64,000 bases of DNA from Ilex aquifolium (GCA_951799425.1 OX637410.1:3658001-3722000), one strand, 5' to 3'; positions 12,001 through 20,632 are shown, numbered from the stretch's first letter. A program made the numbers and translations. The notes: generated by a model not told the origin, from the letters alone.

Positions 12001-15000
12001 TCCAGGAAACTCTGAAAACAATATTGTTGTATCAGGTGAGCAACCTTTGCTTACCGGCGGCTTTACTTAAAGATCAAAGTAAGTGAATTTCAAGCACCAG
12101 AAATTTCAGCTGGTGCAAATGAATTACCTATTGCTTTGCCGGAAATCATAGCCATATCCGAACAATGTGGTTCCTTTCTTGTACCCACATCCAACAAGCA
12201 TATCAATCATATCATGAAAGTGGTATACATCGGTCAAATGTAAGCATTTTACCCACTGGAACATCAAGAAAATATATATAATAAATATAACTTCCACGAA
12301 ACATAAATGAGAAAATAAGGAAGAAAAAACCCTTTTGAGTTCAAAGTAATTAAGAAGCTCCTAAAATCTTAAAACAATTATCATTCAGATGATAACTTGA
12401 TTACATTTATTTCAAATCTGTTAAGCAAACAAAGATCTTATCCACTGGAACATCAACAAAATATAGGTATACATATGAAATAGTTCATATCGATCAACAA
12501 ACAGTTATTCTTATACAGTTTACCCACTAACACATCCACAAGATAAATATATTCCTGACAGTCTTACCACGCATGAAATAGAAAATAGGTAAAAAAATCT
12601 TATGAATACAAAATAATTGAGGAACTGTTTCCAAGATGTTGAAAAGTATCATTTTCACATGATAAGTCCGGCGTAGCAATTTCACATTGGTTAAGCAAAC
12701 AGAATGTCTGGCGTTCTTTTTTTCGGAGAAAATTTATGAATTTAAGTGAGGGCTACAGAGATAGTGGACAAGAAATCCACTCTTACAAGAAATTAAAGAA
12801 ATTATACAAGTGCACGACCAACACTAAACGCCACAACTCACAATGGCATTCCAACTTCGATTGATAACAAGTAAAGGAATGCCCTGCATTCAAATTTTGT
12901 AATCACTCTTACGATTATAGTATGTGCACGTGTTTCCCAATGTCTAGCCTACACGTGAGTGCATGTTATGAAGTGCACAAGTATCTAGGTTGTACCCCCT
13001 TAACTAGCTTTAGCTTTGGGAGTAATTAAGGGCACATGTTATCAGAATCAGGCTATGAGAAGCTTTGGGCAAGACTTTATTTTATATTAATTGATTTATC
13101 ATTTGTTTGTACGACAAATGCACCTTTTTATATTCTGATCATGTCTATCTTTTATCAATCTCTCCATGTGCAAGTGGAGGTCACATGTACTACAAGTATT
13201 AAAGTTTAGCCAGTAATGGTATTTAACAGCTGCCAAACTAGAATATGAGCCCCGTAAAAGTCCCCACTAATTACCAATTAGTTTCAAGTCGGGCACCTGA
13301 ACATAAAAATACCATTGAGGCATCTACCTTCATTTTTATCACTTTCAATTTGAAAATGTTGAGATAATTTCATCAAAGTAATCGAGGACATAGTTATTTA
13401 ATGCAAGAAAGTTGATTTATGAAGATTTTATATATTGCTAACAAAAAAGTATCTGGGCATCTTCGGGCAATCGACTAAAGTTGATATAGCCAGAAAATTC
13501 TTAAAAGAGCTCGCTAGGAAAAAAAAATAGCTTCGCGCTGGTTATTGGACTTTCTTGTCTTTGTTTGAATGTTAACAATTGAAACTCAAATAATTAAATA
13601 TTAGGGTTTTAAGTTTAGGAGAAAGAGGAAGAAAGAGAAGCGAAAGAGAAAGAGATTGAGAACTCTAATACTCCCTCACAAGTTGGAGCATAAAGATAAA
13701 AAATACCCTATTTGGAGCAAAGATTATTGAAGATAAATCGAGCCAATAGTTTGGTAAGGATGTCACCTAGTTGATCGCTAGACTTGATGTATGGTGTAAT
13801 AATCTCCTTAAGCATCAAGAGATTTTGAATAAAATGGCAATTCCCTTCAATATGCTTAGTTCCCTCATGAAATACCAGATTATTGGCAATGAAAATAGTT
13901 GTCTGGTTGTCATAGTCCATCTACATAGGAGAGGGAACACTAATACCCGTATCATAAAGTAGAGAACGAACCCTTAACATCTGACATGCACTATACACCA
14001 TGGCCCGATATTCAGCTTCTATATTCAAACGTGCAACTACATTATGTTTCTTAGTGCGCCAAGTAATAAGATTACCACCGATAAATATAAAATAACTCGA
14101 AATAGATCGTCTATCAACACAACTACCAGCCTAGTTAGAATCAGAAAAACCAGTAATAGTCATGGAGGATGAAGGACGATATAATACTCTTTGCCCGGCG
14201 CTCCTTTCAAACACCAAAGAATATGAAAGACAGCCTCCCAACGAGGCTTACAAGGAGCGTGCATGAACCGACTAACCACACCAATCGCATAGGTAACATC
14301 AAGACGTGTAACTGTGAGATAAATTAGCTTAGCAACTAACCTCCAATAACGTCCTACATTATCAAAAACTTCACCACTCTCACCATCTAACTTAGCTGTA
14401 AAATCCATGAGAGTATCTAGACATGCACCAAGAGTACCAATTTCAGACAATAAATCCAATACATACTTCTATTGGCACAAACTAAGAACAACTTCTATCC
14501 CAAAAAAGTACCAAAGAAGACCTAAGTCTTTGGTATGAAATTGCTTCGCCAAATCATCTTAAAGTGGGTAATACCATCTAAGTCATTATCATTAATGATA
14601 ATATCATCAACATACACAAGAAAAATAATAACACATGTTAAAGAACGATGAATAAAAATTGAATAATAAAGTAGAGCGCTGAAAACCATACTAAAGTACA
14701 ACAATACTAAACTTATCAAACCAAGCACGTGGTGATTGTTTCAAGCCATATACTGTTTTCTTCTAACAACACACTAATTGTTCCTTACCAAATGTAACAT
14801 AATCTAAAGGTTGTACCATATATACCTCCTCCTTCTATAAGTCTACATGTAAAAAGACATTCTTGATGTCCAACTGATACAAAGGTCAATCACAATTAAC
14901 TACAACAGAAATAAGAACTCTAACAGAGTTAATACGAGCAACATGGGATAAAGTCTCAGACTAATCCACACCATATGTCTGGGTGTAGCATTTGGCAACC

Positions 15001-18000
15001 AGTCGTGCCTTCAAACGCTTAACTTAACCTATGTCCGATTCTCATGAAGGGTTTTCACTTCCTCACCTACAGCCAGTTTTCAACCAAGAGATGTCAATGC
15101 TTGTTTCAAGAAACTAGAAACAAACACACAAGACAAAGTCGGTACAAACCAATGAAAGGATAAAGAAAGACAATGTAAAGAAACAAAATTAGAAATTGGA
15201 TGCTTAGTATAGTTTCAGGTATCTTTGAACTAGCTGATGGCTTAGAGGGCAGAACCCCAGTAGAATCAGGCGCTAATTGTGGAACTGGAGCAAATGGAAC
15301 AACCTGTCAGTCCTTGGAACGACGATAAACCTCTAAGGGAGGAGCAGTAACCAGGGAGAAAGAAAATACACAGTGGCACACTAGGCACACAGTTTCATAT
15401 AATAGGCAACAAGAGCTCCTCTGACATAGAAAAACTAAATATCGGGAAAGAGTATGTCCCGACGCAGAAAACAAGAAGGATGACTCAAAAAAGGTAACAT
15501 TAACACTGACATAATATCGACGAGAAACAAGGTCATAGCAGCAACAACCTTTTTAAATCCGAGAATATCCCAAAAAAACATACTTGATCAAGCGTAGAAA
15601 AATTTTATCCTGATCCGAACTAAGAAGATGAACAAATAAAACACAACCAAAAACACGAGGAGTGAAACCAAATGACAGTTTATTAGGATAGAACAACGAA
15701 ATATGGTTTTGGCACATGCATATTGGTGTGGGAAACATGCAACATATGATGATGTTTACATTCGGCAACACTATTTTATTGGGACGTATGTGAACCGATG
15801 GTTTGATGGATAATACCACGGTCAGCACAAAAGGTTTTCATAAATAATTGAGTATACTCAAGGGTATTATCAGACCTAAGAACTTTAATACGGATATCAA
15901 ACTGAACCAGAATTTCATTATAGAAAGTATTAAAGACCTTAGGTAATTCAGATCGGTCTTTCATAAGAAATAACCAAATCATACGAGAGAAATCATCAAA
16001 CAAATATTACAAAATACTAAAAACTAGAAATACTTTTGACTCTTGCAATACCCTAAATGTCTAGATGAACAACATGACAAGGACTCGACTGACGACTTAG
16101 AGAACTAGGAGGAAAAGAAAGACAGTGATACTTGCCTAATTAACAAGTCTCACATTCTAACACAGAAGAACTCAAACCATGGGTAACCTGACACAATTAT
16201 TTCAAGGAAGGATGACCAAATCAGAAGTGCCACCGAAAAGGGGACACGCTAACACTTAGGGCAAGAACAGAACAATTAAAATCTAAGCAGTAAATGGCAT
16301 TGTTCTCATGCTGTAAACCAATCACCTTCTTCACCTTGAGGTCCTGGAAAACATAAGATGGATAGAACGTTACTGAAGAGTTTAAGGACTTAGTTAACTA
16401 ACTCACAGATAATAAATTAAAGGAAAAATTAAGAACAAAAAAACCAAAAATTAATGGCATAGACTGAGTAGGACAAAGATCGTCAGTCCCATGTACTGGT
16501 CGAAAATAACCCTCAACTAACACAATACGTGAGTTAAACGAATGAAAATTAGAAAATAGGAAAGAAATACCAGGGATATGAGCACCAGCCCCTGAATAGA
16601 ATGATGAAGGAGGTTAAGCCACCATATATGCAAAGTTACCTCCATTAGCAATAGAAAGGAATAAATATTTAGAAAATGAAGATACCTGTTGGATGATTTG
16701 ACCAAACTGAGAAGAAAGATTATCATGAGAACCAGTTTTACATGTAACTGGGCCCTTGGTAGAAGTCTGATGTACTAGAAAATCCGAAGTATCATTAGAA
16801 GCTTGATTAACATATGTTGATCTCTCATATTTATCCCAACAATAATTCTCGGTATGTCCTATGCCAGAACAAGAAGTACCCTTTCATTCAAAGCGATGAC
16901 CACAACTATGACGACACCTCCACTACGTCTGCATAGACCTCTACGACTGAAAGTATGAGGCGCCGAAGCGAACCCACCACAGATCCTCAACCACAAACAA
17001 GAACCCACAATCCATAAGCCAAAATAGGGCAAAACAACAACACTCTAAAGCAACCTAGAGACTAACAAAAAATCTCCCCCATAAAACAACTCAAAGAAGT
17101 TGTTGTTCAAGCAAACTTGCCCAAACCAACAAGAGGCAGAAGGAGCAAAACCCGTAGTCGGAAAAATGACCAGAAGACAAAAAAAAACAATGTCAACTAG
17201 TTCTTGAGGCAAAAATCACCCAAAAACAAAAAAAAAAACCCAAAAAGTAGATGGGTCAATCAAAAACAAATTTCATAGTTAGTCAAACCTTTATTTTATG
17301 CAAAACTGCAATCCAATCATCAACAATAAGGCACAAATAAGGACTATGATAATGAGATAATTGTAATCTCATTAGCTAAGAACAACAATCACAACCAACG
17401 GAATTGAATAATCAGTCATAATAACTCCTCAAGACATGAATTAGGATCCCAAAAATTTCACACAACTAGTCAAAGTTCCACAATGAGCAATAACTCGAGA
17501 TGAACAGTAGCCATGATGAACAGTGTAGTGTGAACAGTAACCACCATAAAAAGTGCCATTGTAAACAGTATTCACGATGAACAGTACCACGGCGAATAGT
17601 CCAGCAATGAACAGTGAAAAAAAATACAGAAAAGGCCGGGAACAAATATAATAGATGCTCTAATACCAACTTAAAACTCAAATAATTAATTATCAGGGTT
17701 TTAAGTTTAGGAGAAAGAGGAAGAAAGAGAAGAGAGATAGAGATTGAGAAACTAATGTGTGTGAGTTATGTTGCCCTACACTCTTATTTATTATAAACTT
17801 ATATTAAGGCTAATTACAATATTACACTCCACTACTAATAATATAAACTAACATTAACATTAGGGGAACACCTTTTAAGTGACCTTCACTATATCATATC
17901 TTTGACGGCTCATGGCTTTTATGATGCAAAATATAAAATTAGCATGTTCCCCTTTCACTTGTGCCCTACAAGCATTCTTCTCACCCCAATGAACTATATG

Positions 18001-19045
18001 GTCTCTATGCCATCTAGAAATCCCATAATTATCACCCGCATATGTATGGAATTCTCCATATCCATTTTCATGGACTTGCACTTCCATCAAATATTGAATT
18101 GTATGAAATGTAGCAGCAAAATTACAAAAATGGTAATGCAATATATATGTAGGAATTGCTGCTAGACTACATGTGATGGGAGGGTGTGCAGAACCAACAA
18201 AAAACTCACTATTGAAGGATCTAAAATATCAATGGCATAGAGTCCATAATCATCCTCAGGAACTAGGATCTCGATGCTATCATCCAATTGTTCTGTATAA
18301 CCTATAAAACCCAAATCACACAACAATATCAAGTGAAACATCATAACGGTATATGTTGGACAGTTGTAGAGACCGACCAACCCAAAATACAAGCTTATCA
18401 TACATATTTGGAACCAACTTCACCTGAAAGAATAAGCTGTGGTTGTGAGTCCACCAAATGCCATATATGTAAGTCAATTCTTTTCCACATTACTCTTCCA
18501 TAGTGGAATTTAACCCTCACATAAAATCTCAACATTATATCATAAAGAAACCAAGTCTAGTACTACTACTTTGGTGTAATTGAATTCATTCGTCCATTCT
18601 GCTTATCTTTTTGTAATTTTCCAATTTTAAAATGAAAAATATACTGAAACTTAGAACTCAAAGTTCTCATTTCCTCTGATTTTTTAAAATTGACAACCAA
18701 ATTCTCATGTTCTTTTTTCTAGTCTTTTTCTCAGCTACCAAACCAGATTGTAAATAAAACACACAATTTGTCCTACACGCGCGCGGAATGTGTGTGTGTG
18801 TGTGAAAGATAGAGAGAGAGACCTGTCTTGGGATTATAGAGAGACCAGAGCTTCTTCCTGAACTCCAAATCAGCAAGAAGAATGCGGACCCAGACCCGGG
18901 TCTCGAACCCGAGCTTCTTTTTCTTTGAATGAAGAATGGACCCACCGATGCCGGAAACCAGAAGGACCGGGTCTCGATCGGAGACACTGTCTGCAATTGC
19001 GTCAGAGCTCCGGCCAAGAAAGCAACAGCAGCAATTCCCGAGCAT
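1..19045 (-). CDS. LCAT3: LCAT3-type phospholipase A1 / lecithin:cholesterol acyltransferase-like gene, 9 exons, 3' end outside window
   Basis: Seen: exons at 19045-18823, 18301-18210, 12255-12128, 11943-11808, 11707-11656, 10369-10269, 9356-9177, 5574-5417 and 513-459 join in frame (1125 nt, 375 codons) with GT donors and AG acceptors throughout. Known: LCAT3/PLA1 of Arabidopsis (about 447 residues, alpha/beta hydrolase, LACT family) hydrolyses the sn-1 acyl chain of phospholipids; the predicted protein matches my memory of it block by block. The oxyanion-side motif LLVSGIGGSILHS lies near residues 28-40 and the nucleophile elbow SHSMGG puts the catalytic Ser at residue 178. The catalytic Asp (DGDGTVP block) and His are expected in exon(s) left of position 1. 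Inferred: a working gene, since no coding break is seen although it spans over 19 kb filled with transposons. Introns are 521, 5954, 184, 100, 1286, 912, 3602 and 4903 bp. Confidence 0.93.
44..288 (-). mobile_element. TRIM-like miniature LTR element (PBS, two short LTRs)
   Basis: Two similar terminal segments, 44-112 and 217-288, both begin TGTTAAACCA (plus-strand reading) and share AGTTGMTAGATA-type blocks. On the minus strand the inner edge of the right copy touches GCTCTAATATCA (205-216), a decayed complement of the initiator-Met primer binding site. A purine-rich tract abuts the left copy at 113-125. No coding capacity. A clear target-site duplication was not found. It lies in the intron downstream of LCAT3 exon 9. 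Confidence 0.6.
459..513 (-). CDS. LCAT3: LCAT3 exon 9 (last exon inside the window)
   Basis: Acceptor TTTTGCAG, then C completes a Ser codon and 18 codons read YGSETSPIEDLSEVCHTV up to GTG|GTAAGT. This matches the family block that precedes the Asp-containing DGDGTVP segment. No exon for that segment was found in 1-458, so it must lie further left. Confidence 0.88.
950..1585 (+). mobile_element. Copia leader-like fragment (non-coding, plus strand)
   Basis: The stretch with CTCGAATTTTTGCC and ATGGTAATTTTTCAGAATTT aligns by eye with the minus strand of 8163-8911, the leader next to a copia PBS. It lacks a recognisable LTR, and its small ORFs look like chance. Probably the leader of a related copia family in opposite orientation. 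Confidence 0.4.
1586..3345 (-). mobile_element. Probable Ty3/gypsy LTR (decayed)
   Basis: Begins with TGTGACAGG in plus reading, the usual gypsy LTR end. It contains phrases typical of plant gypsy LTRs, such as GTAGGGTGAGTATCAACAGC (about 1878) and TCGTCGGATTGACATGAAAT (about 2711). No genes. The right boundary and any target duplication are unclear. Confidence 0.4.
3401..3547 (-). pseudogene. Plastid DNA insert (NUPT): trnI-GAU 5' exon plus start of its group II intron
   Basis: On the minus strand 3547-3511 reads as the 5' exon of chloroplast tRNA-Ile(GAU), GGCTATTAGCTCAGTGGTAG and onward to CCCCTGATAA. It is followed without a gap by the conserved intron start with GTGAGGGCTCTCAGCCACAT and GGATAGTTCAATGTGCTCA down to 3401. 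Compared with the plastid sequence I remember, most differences are C-to-T or G-to-A. It cannot make a tRNA because the 3' exon is missing. A mitochondrial copy of plastid DNA as the source is possible. Confidence 0.85.
3698..3880 (-). mobile_element. Probable copia LTR (about 183 bp) with adjacent decayed PBS
   Basis: GCTCTAATATCA at 3686-3697 is a decayed complement of the Met-tRNA primer binding site. The 183-bp segment that follows starts TGAAAATATAG and ends GCTGAACA, is purine-rich early, and matches in size the 182- and 185-bp copia LTRs at 8924 and 17669. The rest of the element is missing or lost. Confidence 0.45.
4262..4575 (+). pseudogene. L1-type LINE reverse transcriptase fragment
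   Basis: Frame-broken reading gives GDVRDFRPITLLVDFHKLVA followed by KVLSLRLDKVM, matching the RDFRPISL..KLLAKVLANRL block of plant L1 reverse transcriptases. Stops and frame changes on both sides show a dead fragment in intron 8 of LCAT3. Confidence 0.7.
4885..5165 (+). pseudogene. RTE-type LINE C-terminal/3' fragment
   Basis: The plus strand encodes NRFRWFRHIYRRPITEPVRK, then GRVRPKLTLNEIVKTNMMTY and LTENMVLNRALM. This is the conserved C-terminal tail of plant RTE elements (usual form LRWFGHV.RRP...GRGRPK.TW.E.....). It ends in a short 3' UTR with no coding region upstream. It ends about 250 bp from exon 8. Confidence 0.7.
5417..5574 (-). CDS. LCAT3: LCAT3 exon 8
   Basis: After TTGCAG the exon reads LSYDGKTVALPFNFYILKWA and then DTRQILNKAQLPDGISFYNI with FGTSFDTPFDV, plus two bases of a split codon. 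The donor GTTAG|GTACGT is strong. It is 158 nt and ends in phase 2. Confidence 0.92.
5940..7365 (-). mobile_element. SIRE-type copia LTR fragment in LCAT3 intron 7
   Basis: In reverse complement this aligns by eye along most of its length with the LTR at 39014-40546. Examples are GAAGAGGTAATTGA near 6070, the GAGATATAAG..GAGTACTTG block near 6430-6455, and CTCCGTATGCACCTT near 7270. The first ~90 bp of the LTR are absent, so it is a truncated or solo copy. The apparent ORFs are chance. Confidence 0.7.
7366..8162. other. Intron 7 stretch with nothing recognised
   Basis: AT-rich sequence between the SIRE-type LTR and the copia leader. Small ORFs show no known motif and no splice-supported exon of LCAT3 fits here. 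Confidence 0.5.
8163..9105 (-). mobile_element. Truncated copia-type element: 5' LTR, PBS and leader
   Basis: The LTR at 8924-9105 (182 bp) matches in its distal part the LTR at 17669-17853 (shared TATGTTGCCCTACACTCT and CACTACTAATAATATAA). GCTCTGATACCA at 8912-8923 is a perfect complement of the initiator-Met PBS TGGTATCAGAGC. The leader at 8163-8911 resembles 950-1585. No gag-pol remains and no second LTR was found. Confidence 0.75.
9177..9356 (-). CDS. LCAT3: LCAT3 exon 7 (60 codons)
   Basis: After TGTAG the exon reads LVECPSIYEMLPNPEFKWKK, then the block with IHVWRKQSNDGEVSVKLESY, ending in EEALRNNE at GAG|GTACTG. It is 180 nt, phase 0 at both ends. A copia LTR ends only 71 bp beyond its donor side (9105), so the insertion narrowly missed the exon. 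Confidence 0.92.
9357..10268. other. LCAT3 intron 6, no element recognised
   Basis: 912-bp intron, AT-rich, with a polypyrimidine tract ahead of the acceptor on the minus strand. There are no ORFs or repeats I can support apart from a short palindrome around CACATATGTG (9950-9968). Confidence 0.5.
10269..10369 (-). CDS. LCAT3: LCAT3 exon 6
   Basis: After AACTAG the exon completes the split Gly and reads SPGCINDSLLTGLQFVEGFE then SYFFVSRWTMHQL, ending CAATTG|GTAATT in phase 0. Without it, exons 5 and 7 would join out of frame, so this exon is needed and intact. Confidence 0.9.
10752..11109 (-). mobile_element. Complete TRIM (terminal-repeat retrotransposon in miniature) in LCAT3 intron 5
   Basis: Two 113-bp LTRs, 10752-10864 and 10997-11109, share CAATTGGC.ATG.GTGGAG and TAATTATTC.ATGTGG.ATACAA and end in CTCTTAACA. 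GCTCTGATACTA (10985-10996), one base off the Met-tRNA PBS complement, touches the right LTR. A purine tract on the minus strand abuts the left LTR. The flanks TCAAT and CCAAT look like a 5-bp target duplication with one transition. No coding region. Confidence 0.85.
11656..11707 (-). CDS. LCAT3: LCAT3 exon 5 (52-nt micro-exon)
   Basis: Acceptor GGCAG, then codons for VFSEYVNKWISIACPFQ and the first base of a Gly codon; donor CAAG|GTAATA. The family usually has IATPFQG here, so Cys for Thr is a small oddity. Confidence 0.88.
11808..11943 (-). CDS. LCAT3: LCAT3 exon 4, with catalytic Ser (residues 148-193)
   Basis: After TTGCAG the exon completes Arg148 and reads IDKALNGLKEKLEIAYKASG, then GRKVNIISHSMGGLLLSCFM and SLHND. 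SHSMGG is the lipase GxSxG-type nucleophile elbow; Ser178 matches the known catalytic Ser177 of Arabidopsis PLA1. The donor is GAT|GTGTGC, and the exon ends in phase 0. Confidence 0.93.
12128..12255 (-). CDS. LCAT3: LCAT3 exon 3 (residues 106-148)
   Basis: Opens after TTCCAG with TGG GTA AAA and encodes WVKCLHLTDVYHFHDMIDML then VGCGYKKGTTLFGYGYDFRQ and SN plus the first two bases of an Arg codon. These are family hallmark blocks. The donor is AATAG|GTAATT. It lies 5.95 kb downstream of exon 2 because of the copia insertion in intron 2. Decayed copies of the acceptor-flanking DNA lie just upstream in the intron. Confidence 0.9.
12240..12710. repeat. Degenerate tandem duplication around the exon 3 acceptor
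   Basis: The block TTACCCACTGGAACATCAAG (12249 on) recurs as TTATCCACTGGAACATCAAC (12437) and TTTACCCACTAACACATCCA (12519). Other shared parts include GAAAATA, GTTAAGCAAACA and ATGATAA. Copy 1 contains the true 3' splice site of exon 3; the others are decayed intronic copies. Confidence 0.65.
12711..13571. other. Intron 2 segment without recognised features
   Basis: Unique-looking AT-rich intron DNA between the degenerate duplication and the copia target site; nothing further supported. Confidence 0.5.
13708..14459 (-). pseudogene. Copia RNase H and RT C-terminal remnants
   Basis: 14459-14160 encodes a block with RYWRLVAKLIYLTVTRLDVT and AIGVVSRFMHAPCKPRWEAV, the usual copia RT/RNase H linker (R.LVGKLIYLT.TRPDI.YAV..VSQFM). 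13920-13708 encodes the C-terminal end with HIEGNCHFI and DQLGDILTK. Separate frames and stops show decay. Confidence 0.8.
14522..15110 (-). pseudogene. Copia reverse transcriptase remnant
   Basis: Contains FLVYVDDIIINDND, the copia YVDD catalytic box, in the frame 14728-14522. Upstream blocks at 14760-15000 are frame-broken. Reverse transcription core of the element; not functional here. Confidence 0.8.
15553..16130 (-). pseudogene. Copia integrase remnant
   Basis: 16003-15776 reads DDFSRMIWLFLMKDRSELPK then VLRSDNTLEYTQLF, the copia integrase DDE core. 15828-15553 carries the downstream part, including GVFGC-like and IFLRLIKYVFLGYS segments. Frames are broken between the two blocks. Confidence 0.8.
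16517..16900 (-). pseudogene. Copia gag zinc knuckle and protease/pre-integrase remnant
   Basis: On the minus strand about 16880-16832 encodes CSGIGHTENYCWDK, a Cys-x3-Gly-His-x4-Cys zinc-knuckle type motif. Further left the frame-broken protease and pre-integrase region leads into the integrase. The N-terminal gag is missing, as only about 0.75 kb of leader separates this from the PBS. Confidence 0.65.
18210..18301 (-). CDS. LCAT3: LCAT3 exon 2 (residues 75-105)
   Basis: The acceptor TATAG|GT completes the split Gly codon, giving GYTEQLDDSIEILVPEDDYG and LYAIDILDPSI, which is strongly conserved in plant LCAT3. The donor ATA|GTGAGT is close to consensus. The exon is 92 nt and ends in phase 0. 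Confidence 0.9.
18823..19045 (-). CDS. LCAT3: LCAT3 exon 1 (start codon, N-terminus, residues 1-74)
   Basis: The ATG is at 19045-19043. The open frame runs 52 codons further upstream, but that part is low in complexity (a run of Thr) and unlike the family, so MLGNCCCCFLG is the preferred start. Residues 23-40 carry the DRDPVLLVSGIGGS block and the exon ends in SLYNPKTG. The donor is CAG|GTCTCTCT, followed at once by CT and CA microsatellites inside intron 1. Four adjacent Cys (residues 5-8) near the N-terminus could be S-acylated; that is inference. The exon ends in phase 1. Confidence 0.9.
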
Positions 19046-20160
19046 GTTTTCCTGGAGTCCGATGACGCTTCGGTTCGTACTTATGAGGACGGTGCCAGTG
19101 GTAGTGGTAGTTGTGCAGTTGGTCTGACGCTTTTGCAGAGTGCAGAAATGGACGATACAACGAAGCACAGTACAATAGAAATTTGCACGGTAGTCCTTCA
19201 ATGTTGCGTCATTTTATAACTAAACCCACTTTTGTTGTATGTTTCACCCTTAACCCTTTGTACAACAATATTTAATTAATCAAGTTGTATTCGATTGACA
19301 CGGAAAGTCCGTGAACGTAAAAATACAATACTGGCACTGCTATTGTTTCAAGGTATTTTTAGAGTGTTCCAATATGTTTCGATTTGTTTGGTCATATTTT
19401 TATTATTATTTTTGAAATATTTTAAAGTGTTTCACAATATTTTCATATATTTTGATCAATATTTTAAAAATAATTTCTCAATTTTCTTTATTTCTATTAT
19501 GTTTTTGAAACTTTTTTAAAATATTATCGAAACGTTTCTGTTTTTTAAGTGACCGAAATAATTCACCAAATCAAACTTTTGATCTTTTTACTGGATTTAT
19601 ATGACATCAAAACTATGTAAAACACTTATAATGCTACCAGTGTCAAAAGCTTTAAAAACATATATATATATTTTTATATAATAAGAGTTAAAGGAGTTTA
19701 TCATATCAAAATTAAGTTATTGAAGTTTGATATTAAACCAACTTATTTATTATTTATATTAGTGAGTTGTGTTATTTGCTCGACGGTGATCGGCAAGATT
19801 GTTTTCTGGAAAAATAGATTAGCATGGTCAAATTGAGAATAAATTATATATTTTTATGTGTGTGACAGAAAGTCAAATTACTTGCAAAAGAAGGAATTGT
19901 AAAGCATCTAAATTGAATATTCTTAGGACCTTTTCTAAAAGGAGACCAAATCATTAAGAAGAGTGCAAAAGTTCAGAGGTTGAGGGGAAATTGTATGAAA
20001 AGCACCAGCAGAACGTGTATAAAATAATATGCATCCCACCTAAATAGTAAAGTCAAAACTATTCCGTTTGATTTTATTAATTTGGAGTAATGGGAGTGGT
20101 GGCATGTGCAAATTATACATGTGAAATTATTTTACTATGCTGCCCAAGTAATTTACCAAA
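19046..20160. other. 5' flank of LCAT3, no other gene seen
   Basis: Contains the open extension upstream of the chosen ATG, then AT-rich DNA. No conserved coding block on either strand. The promoter should lie here, but no core element can be pinned with confidence. Confidence 0.5.
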
Positions 20161-20203
20161 AGTAAAATTCCAACTCATGTGGCATTTGCCACATCAGCAT
20201 TAG

Positions 20204-20345
20204 CTCTCCGTTCCATCTCTCTCCTTTCCTTCTCCTCATTCTCACCCATCTTCTCCCCTTACTTACTTTCCAGCCTCACTGTATTTTCTCCCTCTCTCTT
20301 TTTATCTCCCTCTTTCTCTTCTCCAATCCCTCTCATCGAAACCCC
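20204..20345 (+). repeat. Pyrimidine-rich (CT/TC) stretch
   Basis: A long run dominated by C and T with TCTCTCC and CTTTCTC units. The overlapping ORF is low complexity and is not proposed as a gene. Confidence 0.7.
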
Positions 20346-20455
20346 TCTGAAACACAGCACACACCCACAACTCTCATACGCCCTACAAAACGCTGTAAAG
20401 CATAAAAACAAACCCAACCACCGCAGGTTTTGGCAGTTTTGTTTGGGGAGGTAGA

Positions 20456-20632
20456 TTTCTTCTGGTCTTTTTTCCTTAAGGCTTTCATGGAAGCAGCCGA
20501 GAGATTCCAGCTTTTTTCTTTGGCTTCATCGAAACCCACTGGAGATTTTGAATGAAATTATGACACATCAATTGAATGAAGAGAGGTTCCAGATGAATGA
20601 AGAAATTCTTCTGGTCTTTTTTCCTTAAGGCT
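20456..20632. repeat. Perfect 27-bp direct repeat (two copies 150 bp apart)
   Basis: The segment starting TTCTTCTGGTC and ending TCCTTAAGGCT occurs identically at about 20456-20482 and 20606-20632. The DNA between has related short blocks (GAATGAAG, AGGTTCCAG / AGATTCCAG). It may reflect a local duplication or an insertion footprint. Confidence 0.75.

Larger units (their letters stand above)
13577..17853 (-). mobile_element. Ty1/copia retrotransposon, decayed, inserted in LCAT3 intron 2
   Basis: The 5' LTR is 17669-17853 (185 bp, minus start TGTTAGTTTATATT) and the PBS complement is GCTCTAATACCA at 17657-17668. The 3' LTR is 13577-13670 (94 bp, internally deleted), preceded on the minus strand by the PPT-like GAGGGAG. 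The target duplication TTAAC lies at 13572-13576 and 17854-17858. The minus-strand order is zinc knuckle, pre-integrase and integrase, reverse transcriptase, RNase H, the normal copia order. The upstream part of gag is largely missing. Many stops make it inactive. It sits in the same orientation as the host gene. Confidence 0.9.

Noticed and set aside
17875-18165. Overlapping 88- and 87-codon ORFs on both strands between the copia element and exon 2.
   Set aside because: Intron 2 DNA with no known motif; the LCAT3 exon boundary at 18210 excludes them from the coding sequence.
20179-20454. 91-codon Ser/Phe-rich plus-strand ORF.
   Set aside because: Produced by a pyrimidine-rich stretch; no conserved motif.
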